Positions 1-5,346 of a stretch of 5,538 bases of DNA are shown here, piece after piece (the first letter of the stretch is position 1; each line of letters opens with the position of its first letter). The notes under the pieces are model-generated. The model was given only the letters and a program-made list of their open reading frames with translations. It ran no database searches and was not told where the DNA came from. The stretch comes from Candidatus Nomurabacteria bacterium (GTDB lineage Bacteria > Patescibacteriota > Saccharimonadia > Saccharimonadales > Saccharimonadaceae). The stretch covers positions 1 to 5,538 of the forward strand of contig JAITSF010000077.1 of assembly GCA_031287975.1 (NCBI GenBank), written 5' to 3'. The translations under genes and the position numbers were made by a program.

Positions 1-313
1 CCTCGGCCAGCTCGCGCAGCGCGGCCTGTAGCGGAGTTTCGTTCGGCTCGATATGCCCACCTGGTTGGAGCATAGTTTGAAGGGCTTTATGTTCCAACAA
101 CAAAACTCGTTTGGTTTTCTTGCACAATAAAAAAATCGAGGCCGTGAAATGACCTTTGAAATTTTTCCGATCGGTTAAGTTAATGTCGGTTTTAATTTGT
201 TTTTTGGCAATTTTGAGAGCCTGTTTGCTCTTCGCAATATCAGCTTGGTCGAGATATTTCTCGAACAGCTGTTTGATGTTGTCGTCCTGCAAAGTAAAAA
301 GTTTGCTGCTCAT
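1..313 (-). CDS. NUDIX hydrolase, N-terminal part (3' end beyond window)
   Basis: Hydrolase of nucleoside diphosphates linked to another moiety (NUDIX superfamily); the substrate cannot be told from this fragment. 104 codons are visible before the gene leaves the window at position 1. A charged, probably helical N-terminal segment (about residues 1-50, rich in K, D and Q) precedes the NUDIX fold. The core starts near HFTAS (residues 55-59), followed by a beta-strand with VLLLEH (70-75) and LQPGGHIEP (82-90). The Nudix box GX5EX7REUXEE is seen as G86, E92, R100, E101 and E104; the next codon begins with G, as expected for the second E of the pair. The arrangement with GGHIEP resembles NUDIX proteins having an LQPGGH motif. 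The ATG at 313 is chosen because an AAAGGAGG site lies 3 nt upstream and no other in-frame ATG occurs before residue 81. It has its own promoter and is divergent from murI. Confidence 0.9.
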   Translation of the reverse strand, partial: MSSKLFTLQDDNIKQLFEKYLDQADIAKSKQALKIAKKQIKTDINLTDRKNFKGHFTASIFLLCKKTKRVLLLEHKALQTMLQPGGHIEPNETPLQAALRELAE

Positions 314-316
314 CAG

Positions 317-324
317 CCTCCTTT
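317..324 (-). promoter_or_regulatory. Shine-Dalgarno site of the NUDIX gene
   Basis: AAAGGAGG read on the minus strand, followed by CTG and the ATG at 313. The match to the 16S 3' end is excellent, although the 3-nt gap is shorter than usual. It contrasts with murI, the M16 gene and the RSH-like gene, which have no such site. Confidence 0.75.
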
Positions 325-331
325 CATTAGA

Positions 332-359
332 ATTATAGCAAATTTTTTTCGATTTGCAA
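332..359 (-). promoter_or_regulatory. Sigma-70-type promoter of the NUDIX gene
   Basis: On the minus strand: -35 TTGCAA (359-354), 16-bp spacer with an A7 tract, and a perfect -10 TATAAT (337-332) preceded by TG and one base (extended -10). The expected transcription start is near 325, giving a leader of about 12 nt that contains the AAAGGAGG site. A 6-bp inverted repeat GCAAAT/ATTTGC (338-343 and 352-357) overlaps the spacer and the -35 box and could be an operator or chance. Confidence 0.7.
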
Positions 360-440
360 GCTTTAGGGATTCGCCGTCACGAAGTATATTCATAACTAGC
401 TTTAACACCAAACAATTGTCAATGATTTGATGTTAGAAAA

Positions 441-476
441 TTATCATTGGTTATTATTCTGTGTTAATATAATATA
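441..476 (+). promoter_or_regulatory. Extended -10 promoter abutting the murI start codon
   Basis: TG (462-463), one base, then TAATAT (465-470) ends exactly 6 nt before the murI ATG, so the expected +1 is the A of the ATG at 477 (leaderless mRNA). A shifted TATAAT also occurs at 468-473 and another at 473-478. The -35 is weak: TTATCA at 441-446 with an 18-bp spacer is the best candidate. No Shine-Dalgarno sequence precedes the ATG, which fits leaderless translation. Confidence 0.55.
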
Positions 477-1109
477 ATGACAATCGGCGTATTTGATTCT
501 GGCAGCGGCGGGCGGAATATTTTGGAAGTTTTAGAGTGGAGCTTTCCGGAGTTTGATTTTGTTTATATTAGTGATACGAAGAATTTGCCGTACGGGCTGA
601 AGTCGGCTGAGTTGATTCGGGAGTTGGTTTCTAAAGCCGTTAAGCCGCTAGTTGAGAAGTGTTCGGTTGTTATTATCGCTTGCAATACCGCCACCACTGC
701 GGCGATTGAGCATTTACGAGCGGAATTTCCTAGCACCAAATTTATCGGGCTGGAGCCAATGTTGAAGCCGGCGGCGCGGCTGACTCAAACTGGCGCGATT
801 TGTGTTTGCGCCACACCGGCGACTTTGCGCAGTCGAAATTACTCCCAACTAAAACATAAATACACTCGGGAACTTAAAGTTATTGAGCCAGATTGCGCTG
901 ATTGGGCGGGGCTAATTGAGCGCGGCGAGACTGATAAAATCAACCTTGAGACATTGCGAGAAATTATCCGAGTTAGTAGTTGTGATGTTCTGGTGTTGGG
1001 TTGCACACATTACCATGTCCTGAAAACAAGACTGCAAAAACTACTCCCCAAGATCAAAATCCTCGAGCCGTCCGACGCTATTGTGGAACAGCTGAAAAAT
1101 CTGTTGTAA
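477..1109 (+). CDS. murI: Glutamate racemase MurI
   Basis: Interconverts L- and D-glutamate in the cytoplasm, supplying D-Glu for peptidoglycan. All family motifs are present in order: IGVFDSGSGG (residues 3-12, catalytic D7 and S8), ISDTKNLPYG (31-40), IACNTATT (67-74, catalytic C69), GLEPMLKPA (91-99), ATPATLRSRNY (112-122) and VLGCTHYH (173-180, second catalytic C176 followed by T177 and H178). At 210 residues it is shorter than the usual 255-285, with loops trimmed but no motif lost, so it should be active. The ATG at 477 is the only sensible start: the frame is closed just upstream by TAA and the IGVFDSG strand normally begins within a few residues of the N-terminus. It has no Shine-Dalgarno site. 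It converges on murD, whose product uses D-Glu; the two stops are 3 bp apart. Among Asp/Glu racemases, the YISDT and LPYG motifs and genomic context favour MurI over aspartate racemase. Confidence 0.95.
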   Translation: MTIGVFDSGSGGRNILEVLEWSFPEFDFVYISDTKNLPYGLKSAELIRELVSKAVKPLVEKCSVVIIACNTATTAAIEHLRAEFPSTKFIGLEPMLKPAARLTQTGAICVCATPATLRSRNYSQLKHKYTRELKVIEPDCADWAGLIERGETDKINLETLREIIRVSSCDVLVLGCTHYHVLKTRLQKLLPKIKILEPSDAIVEQLKNLL

Positions 1110-1119
1110 ATTTTACAAC
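1103..1119. repeat. 17-bp palindrome spanning the murI/murD convergent stops
   Basis: GTTGTAAATTTTACAAC has 8-bp perfect arms (1103-1110 and 1112-1119) around a single base. The TAA stop of murI (1107-1109) and the TAA stop of murD (1115-1113) lie symmetrically in the two arms. As RNA it can fold as a 7-bp, AU-rich hairpin in either direction. On the minus strand it is followed after AGA by five T, so it could be a weak terminator for murD; no T-tract follows on the plus strand. A 16/17-identical copy lies at 2227-2243. Confidence 0.6.
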
Positions 1120-2360
1120 GCTTTAACGGCTTCCACAAATTGCCGTCCGCGATCTTGATAATTCTCGAACATGTCGAAACTAGCCGCCGCCGGGCTCATA
1201 ATAACCACCTCGCCGGCCCGCGCACTGGCAGCGATTTTTTTCACTATCTCGGCCATGTTTTTACTATCTAACGGCGTAATTTGACCATGAAATTTCTCAC
1301 TAACTTGGGCCGCAACTTTAGCTTGGTTGGCGCCGATAACGAAAATTTGCCGGACATCGCTACGCTCGGCGACTTCGCCGATTTCGTGATAATCAGCACC
1401 TTTGTCGCTGCCGCCCAGTATCAAGATTTTCGGCTGAGTGAAACTTCTCACGGCCGCAATTGCCGATCCGGGCGTAGTGGCGATAGAATCGTCGTAATAT
1501 TTGACACCGGATTTTTCGGCTACAAATTTCAGCCGGTGTGGTAAACCGTAAAAACTTTTCAACCCTAGTCGTATTTGGCTATCAGTAATTGTTGGGTCGA
1601 AAGCTCGCACCGCCAAAATTGCCGCTTCGGCGTTGGCGATGTTGTGTTCACCGACAAGGCGATTTTCGGCCAAAGACCGCAGTGAATCGTCTGGGAAAAA
1701 CAGCGTCTGGGCGGGCACAGCGAAACTCCCAAAATCGATATTTTTATTAACAATCGCAAAATCATCGGCGCTTTGATGTCGCAAAATATTGAGTTTAGCA
1801 CCAACATATTCTTGATAATCAGTATGAACCTCCAAATGGTCCGGCTCGAACATTGTAATCACTGCAACGTGCGGCGACTTGGTTAAATCCCACAGTTGGA
1901 AACTCGACAGTTCATACACCACCACATCATTCGGCTGAATCTGCGGCAGCGCGTCGAGAGCGGGCTTGCCAATATTACCCAACAAGTGAACTTTGTTCGG
2001 CAAGTTGACCGTCAAAATCTCGTAGATAAAACTGGCCGTCGTTCCCTTGCCCTTAGTGCCGGTAACACCGATAATCGGCGCTGGACAGTTGTCGAAGAAG
2101 ATTTGGGTAACCGATGTCAGGCGGTTTTGGTGAGTCGGCCTCACTGAAATCTTATCGGGCTGCACCGACGGCGAACGCACAATTAAATCATAACTGGAAA
2201 AATCAACTTCACTAAAACTTTTTACTGTTGTAATTTTTACAACATCATCAGAAACGACTTTTTCGTCAAACAAATCGATTTCGCTAGCCGGATCTTGCTT
2301 CAAAAAATAATCATACGCGCTCTTGCCCTCAACCCCATACCCCAAAATTGCAATCTTCAT
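1113..2360 (-). CDS. murD: UDP-N-acetylmuramoyl-L-alanine:D-glutamate ligase MurD
   Basis: ATP-dependent cytoplasmic ligase adding D-Glu to UDP-MurNAc-L-Ala. The 415 residues carry the three Mur-ligase domains. The N-terminal Rossmann-like domain begins MKIAILGYGVEGKSA (1-15). The central ATPase domain has the P-loop GVTGTKGKGTT (98-108, K105), GNIGKPAL (128-135), the MurD hallmark YELSSFQL (149-156, E150), EPDHLEVH (172-179), Y185 and the candidate carbamylated lysine K189, and GEHNIANAEAA (237-247). The C-terminal domain has GLPHRLKFV (272-280), DDSIATTP (290-297), ILGGSDKG (314-321) and SPAAASFDMFENYQDRG (389-405). YELSSFQL and the SPAxASFDMF ending identify MurD rather than MurC, E or F. 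Oddities: the P-loop has K and G where GTNGKTT is usual, and the lysine of the DSKAT motif is replaced by isoleucine (residue 293). Only 9 nt separate it from the M16 stop, with a strong ribosome site, so translation is likely coupled. Confidence 0.95.
   Translation of the reverse strand: MKIAILGYGVEGKSAYDYFLKQDPASEIDLFDEKVVSDDVVKITTVKSFSEVDFSSYDLIVRSPSVQPDKISVRPTHQNRLTSVTQIFFDNCPAPIIGVTGTKGKGTTASFIYEILTVNLPNKVHLLGNIGKPALDALPQIQPNDVVVYELSSFQLWDLTKSPHVAVITMFEPDHLEVHTDYQEYVGAKLNILRHQSADDFAIVNKNIDFGSFAVPAQTLFFPDDSLRSLAENRLVGEHNIANAEAAILAVRAFDPTITDSQIRLGLKSFYGLPHRLKFVAEKSGVKYYDDSIATTPGSAIAAVRSFTQPKILILGGSDKGADYHEIGEVAERSDVRQIFVIGANQAKVAAQVSEKFHGQITPLDSKNMAEIVKKIAASARAGEVVIMSPAAASFDMFENYQDRGRQFVEAVKAL
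2227..2243. repeat. Second copy of the 17-bp palindrome, inside murD
   Basis: GTTGTAATTTTTACAAC has 7-bp perfect arms GTTGTAA/TTACAAC around TTT, and differs from the copy at 1103-1119 at one position (base 8). It lies in the 5' part of murD, encoding the residues around V40-V41-K42-I43-T44-T45 of the variable N-terminal domain. I found no third copy in the window. Confidence 0.55.
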
Positions 2361-2364
2361 ACAA

Positions 2365-2371
2365 CCCTCCT
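2365..2371 (-). promoter_or_regulatory. Strong Shine-Dalgarno site of murD overlapping the upstream stop
   Basis: AGGAGGG on the minus strand overlaps the TAG stop of the M16 gene (2372-2370) and lies 4 nt before the murD ATG (2360). This layout suggests ribosomes finishing the peptidase gene re-initiate on murD, tying the two genes in one mRNA. Confidence 0.75.
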
Positions 2372-3653
2372 ATTTATATATTTCATCCAACTTTTCGCGC
2401 AGTTCCTCGGCCAGCGCCTTATTGGTATTACCATAAATTCCAATCCCCCAGCAGTGCATCGCGATAAATTCATTAGCCACGTCGATAATTTTCTGCTTGC
2501 TAACGGCCTTAATCTTGTCTGGCTGGGCCGCAAAATCTTCAATTCGCCCGTCCAGGAAGTAGAAATCGCCCAGCCAATTGTTCAGCCGACCGACCGTCTG
2601 AACACCGATTTGGTGCTGGCCAAGCGCGAACGATTTAGCGCCGTCTAGCTCGTCATCAGAGATCTGACCGCTCTTAATCTGCATAATCTCGCTGATGATA
2701 ACCTCAAACAACTCGCCGATTTTCTCGGCGTTGACCTCAGCTCCAAAGTCCCACGAACTATTATGTTCATAAGCCGACGTTTCCGACCAAATGCCATAAA
2801 CCAGACCTTTCTTGCGGGCTGCGCCAAAAATTCGGCTGTGCAGCGTGCCGTTCAAAATATGATTTAACATTCCCATAGCTTGCGACTCGTCGTCGCTCAG
2901 ACGGCGCGGCACGTTCATGGTCCAGCCAAAAGTAACATTCGGCACATCTTTGCGGCGGATTGCAAACGGCTCAAAACTGTGCAGCTCGTCAACCGGAATC
3001 GGCAGGCGGTCGCCCTCGGTGAGATCGAAACCATCCAAAACCTCCTTGAGGCGCGTCATCCGCCCCGCAAAATTCCCAGCAATCACAAATCGCAAATTGC
3101 CTTTGGTGTGAGTTTTGGCGTAGTGGTTTTTGATATCAACCAGCCGGATCTGCGACATCAGATCCAGCCGCTCGCGATAAGTCATCGTGTCCTCGCCAAT
3201 CTCCCGCGAAATCCGCGGCCACAAAACGCGGTTGGGATTACTCAGATACCCCGTCAACTCGCTTTTAATATTGCCAAACTCGCCCTCAAACTCATCGCGC
3301 CTAAACAGCGGCTGACAAATCGCCGAACGCTGAAGTTCTAAAATCCTATCCCACTCAAAATCCGCACACTCCGCCGTATAACACATTGCGGTGTCGCTCG
3401 TCCAAGCGTTATGATAAGCGCCGTTGCGGGTAAACTCAGCGTCAAAAGCGTGCGCCGAACCAAAACCGTCGTTAGCGCCAAAAGCCATATGCTCCATAAT
3501 GTGCGCCGTCTCCCATTTCTGACGATAATCATCAACAAACCGCGACCCCGCCCGAAAATGAAATTGGCTGCTCATAACTTGGGCGTTCGGCACATTAATA
3601 ACCAGCCCGCGCGCGCCGCCTTTCAAAACAATCTCGCTAACCTCGTATTCCAT
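2370..3653 (-). CDS. M16-family zinc metallopeptidase (insulinase/processing-peptidase type)
   Basis: Zinc-dependent peptidase that degrades or processes peptides inside a closed clam-shell chamber. The inverted zinc motif HxxEH is complete as HIMEH (residues 51-55: H51, E54 catalytic, H55), and the third ligand is E132 in the IKSELTGYLSNP stretch, matching the HxxEHx(74-76)E spacing. The C-terminal half has the substrate-binding pair R280 and Y286 in AARKKGLVYGIWSE, so one 427-residue chain holds both the catalytic and the R/Y halves and it is probably an active homodimeric M16B/C-like enzyme. There is no signal peptide or membrane segment, so it is likely cytoplasmic. Many bacterial M16 genes come as an active/inactive pair; no partner is seen here. 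The ATG at 3653 lies 22 nt after the stop of the RSH-like gene and has no Shine-Dalgarno sequence. The natural substrate is unknown. Confidence 0.9.
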   Translation of the reverse strand: MEYEVSEIVLKGGARGLVINVPNAQVMSSQFHFRAGSRFVDDYRQKWETAHIMEHMAFGANDGFGSAHAFDAEFTRNGAYHNAWTSDTAMCYTAECADFEWDRILELQRSAICQPLFRRDEFEGEFGNIKSELTGYLSNPNRVLWPRISREIGEDTMTYRERLDLMSQIRLVDIKNHYAKTHTKGNLRFVIAGNFAGRMTRLKEVLDGFDLTEGDRLPIPVDELHSFEPFAIRRKDVPNVTFGWTMNVPRRLSDDESQAMGMLNHILNGTLHSRIFGAARKKGLVYGIWSETSAYEHNSSWDFGAEVNAEKIGELFEVIISEIMQIKSGQISDDELDGAKSFALGQHQIGVQTVGRLNNWLGDFYFLDGRIEDFAAQPDKIKAVSKQKIIDVANEFIAMHCWGIGIYGNTNKALAEELREKLDEIYK

Positions 3654-3660
3654 ATATAGT

Positions 3661-3690
3661 AGTTTACACTAAATTTTAATAATTGCGCAA
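3661..3690 (-). promoter_or_regulatory. Possible weak internal promoter before the M16 gene
   Basis: On the minus strand TTGCGC (3690-3685), 18-bp spacer, TAAACT (3666-3661), which would start transcription at or one base before the M16 ATG. Each hexamer matches consensus at 4 of 6 positions. It is proposed mainly because the gene lacks a Shine-Dalgarno site and follows the leaderless layout of two other genes here; co-transcription from upstream is equally possible. Confidence 0.25.
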
Positions 3691-5304
3691 CTTATCAGCA
3701 ATTCGACCCATGCCGAGCGATGACGAACGTAGTGCGTTTGTAAAAATTCCCGCCAGTGATTTCGTATGTTCGTCAATAACCACTTGTCCAACTTGGTCAC
3801 GACCAGCGTGGATTTGGCGTAACATTTCGCCCCAACCGGTGGTGTCAACGTCAAGTCCAGTTTCGATCGCACCACCGTTTTTGAGCGAGCGGATCTTAGC
3901 TGAACGTTTGACATGGTAAATCACGTGTGAAGTGCGTTCGCCGAGATTATTTTCGACTCGTCCGGTTTCTGTAATAATCTGTACTTCACATGGTAAACCG
4001 TTATAGAAAAAAGTAATTTTAGCAACTTGAAAATCCTTGTTCGAAACCGGCTGCCAATCAGATCCAGCGATTTTGCGTATCGCACCAATCGGCAAGCGGT
4101 CGCAGAATTCTTTGCTGCCCTGAACATGAATAGCGTGCTGGCGGCTGGGTGATGGATGGAGTTGGTAGTTCGGATCCGATGCTACACCGAGCAAGGCTCG
4201 TGAAAACAACTGCGGAATTTGTTCTTCGTCTTCGGCCAAAATCGTGGCACCCAACACATCCATCGGCAGACCCTTAATCCCTAACAGATGATACTCATAC
4301 AATTTCCGCGCTAAACTGCCAATCGATTTTTCTCGCAAGATGAGACGTAGTATTTCGCCTAACATAGTATCCGGCTCAATTGCGCCTTCGCGCATAAACA
4401 TTTTCGGATCGCTCAACCGAGTAACGTCTTCGTGATAATTCTCGCCAAACAAGTCTTTGATAATTTTTCCGGCAGTTTGATTGAGAGCCTCGCCGCTCGG
4501 CAGTTGTTCGGTAAATTCCTGCGCTGCCGTCACTGCCCAGCCGTTGCCGCTGTTATAAAGCCGAATCCGCATACAAATATCATTCAGAGCCATCGCCATT
4601 TTATGAAAACCGATAACTTCCATCGCCGGCGCCAATAACGATTCAGTCTCGGCGATTTTGCGCAACATGCGTACTGATGTGTCGATATTGTCAACATCCG
4701 CGCTACGCCCGCGTATCCAAGCCAGATTCTGGGCTGAGCGAATCAAAAACGAATCTAGTTTAACGCCCCTCTCTAATAAATCAAAAGTTTTATTGACATC
4801 CACCAAATGTACTGGATTATCCCAAACACTTTTATCGTTAATAGTAGTGGTGTCTGTCAGAGGACGATTTAAAAGTTGATTGATTTCAGTATTGTCGGCA
4901 TATAGATCTTTGGTCTGTTTCTGCCAGAAATCTTTGATTTGGATCCGATTAACTAGCAACGCACAAATATAATCTCTGTTATCATCCGGCATTTTTTGTA
5001 GCCAAAAATAATTTCGTAGAGCATCTTTCTCAGCTGTGGTCTGCATATCAACAGATTCTTTTTTAAAAATCCCACTAGAAATTTCCGACAAAACCGCCGC
5101 ATCATATAGCAAAGGATTTTCACGTCCAGCACAAAAATTATGTAAAATACTACCGGCGTTAAGCGCGTCATTCATACGCATACTGACTTCTGCACGTTTA
5201 TCACGCGGCCAATATTCATTCATCGAATACCAAGCTGCCGGCGAACAGCTAATTTGTTCCGGCATCGTTAAAATATTACTGTGATGTAATTTTTTTGGAC
5301 TCAT
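3676..5304 (-). CDS. Divergent RelA/SpoT-like (RSH) protein with degenerate hydrolase half
   Basis: A 542-residue protein whose middle and C-terminal parts parallel the catalytic half of long RSH enzymes, which make or degrade (p)ppGpp. Residues 184-199 (DSFLIRSAQNLAWIRG) line up with the RSH segment KLADRLHNMRTL, and 218-247 (AETESLLAPAMEVIGF and onward) with the ETLEIYAPLAHRLGI segment linking hydrolase to synthetase. The synthetase-like part has R324, K326, S330 and K334 with the exact RxKxxxSxxxK spacing of the ATP-binding motif, D349 in MDVLGATI (family: DLxGxR), and E440 and Q442 in CEVQIIT (family: EIQIRT). The hydrolase His/HD/ED residues are not found, and positions matching D and N of the LADRLHN motif are Q192 and W196. 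The synthetase G-loop tyrosine and histidine appear as F425 and K429. No TGS or ACT regulatory domains follow; a roughly 70-residue tail of unknown role ends the protein. The family call rests on visual motif alignment; the activity is unknown. The start is at 5304, without a Shine-Dalgarno site. Confidence 0.6.
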   Translation of the reverse strand: MSPKKLHHSNILTMPEQISCSPAAWYSMNEYWPRDKRAEVSMRMNDALNAGSILHNFCAGRENPLLYDAAVLSEISSGIFKKESVDMQTTAEKDALRNYFWLQKMPDDNRDYICALLVNRIQIKDFWQKQTKDLYADNTEINQLLNRPLTDTTTINDKSVWDNPVHLVDVNKTFDLLERGVKLDSFLIRSAQNLAWIRGRSADVDNIDTSVRMLRKIAETESLLAPAMEVIGFHKMAMALNDICMRIRLYNSGNGWAVTAAQEFTEQLPSGEALNQTAGKIIKDLFGENYHEDVTRLSDPKMFMREGAIEPDTMLGEILRLILREKSIGSLARKLYEYHLLGIKGLPMDVLGATILAEDEEQIPQLFSRALLGVASDPNYQLHPSPSRQHAIHVQGSKEFCDRLPIGAIRKIAGSDWQPVSNKDFQVAKITFFYNGLPCEVQIITETGRVENNLGERTSHVIYHVKRSAKIRSLKNGGAIETGLDVDTTGWGEMLRQIHAGRDQVGQVVIDEHTKSLAGIFTNALRSSSLGMGRIADKLRNY

Positions 5305-5310
5305 CTCTAT

Positions 5311-5339
5311 ATTATATCATACTTCGTAATATTTTGCAA
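5311..5339 (-). promoter_or_regulatory. Strong promoter of the RSH-like gene, leaderless layout
   Basis: On the minus strand: -35 TTGCAA (5339-5334), 17-bp spacer, TG (5319-5318), one base, and a perfect -10 TATAAT (5316-5311). The hexamer ends 6 nt before the ATG, so the expected +1 is the A of the start codon at 5304. The -35 is identical to that of the NUDIX promoter. The mRNA would also serve the M16 gene and murD downstream. Confidence 0.75.
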
Positions 5340-5346
5340 TATTACG
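5325..5346. repeat. Perfect 9-bp inverted repeat centred on a -35 box
   Basis: Arms CGTAATATT (5325-5333) and AATATTACG (5338-5346) flank TTGC. The repeat starts at the base immediately after the lysS stop codon and its centre contains the TTGCAA -35 of the RSH-like gene. In lysS mRNA it would fold as a 9-bp stem closed by a GCAA (GNRA-type) tetraloop. There is no following U-tract, so a classical intrinsic terminator is unlikely; an operator or a 3'-end-protecting hairpin are the main options. Confidence 0.65.

Noticed and set aside
313..327. Four-codon mini-ORF (ATG AAA GGA GGC TGA) whose stop overlaps the NUDIX ATG
   Set aside because: The predicted +1 is near 325, two bases inside its ATG, and the codons simply spell the Shine-Dalgarno sequence; a leader peptide is not needed to explain it.
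379..387. 9-mer ACGAAGTAT shared by the murI upstream region and the RSH-like promoter (minus strand 5327-5319)
   Set aside because: Flanks do not match and its position relative to the promoters differs; likely chance.
417..422. Consensus TTGACA on the minus strand as a second NUDIX promoter
   Set aside because: No convincing -10 hexamer follows at 16-18 bp, while a far better promoter lies closer to the gene.
156..430. Short plus-strand frames of 60 and 77 codons opposite the NUDIX gene start
   Set aside because: They overlap the NUDIX coding region and its promoter, with no family resemblance; treated as shadows.
2880..3341. A 153-codon open frame on the plus strand opposite the M16 gene
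   Set aside because: It lies fully antisense to a gene with complete M16 catalytic motifs, has no recognisable domain and no ribosome site; the open frame follows from the codon bias of the real gene.
5325..5346. Inverted repeat as intrinsic terminator of lysS
   Set aside because: The stem is AU-rich and is followed by AAGTATGATATAAT, not by a U-tract; the sequence is instead a good promoter.
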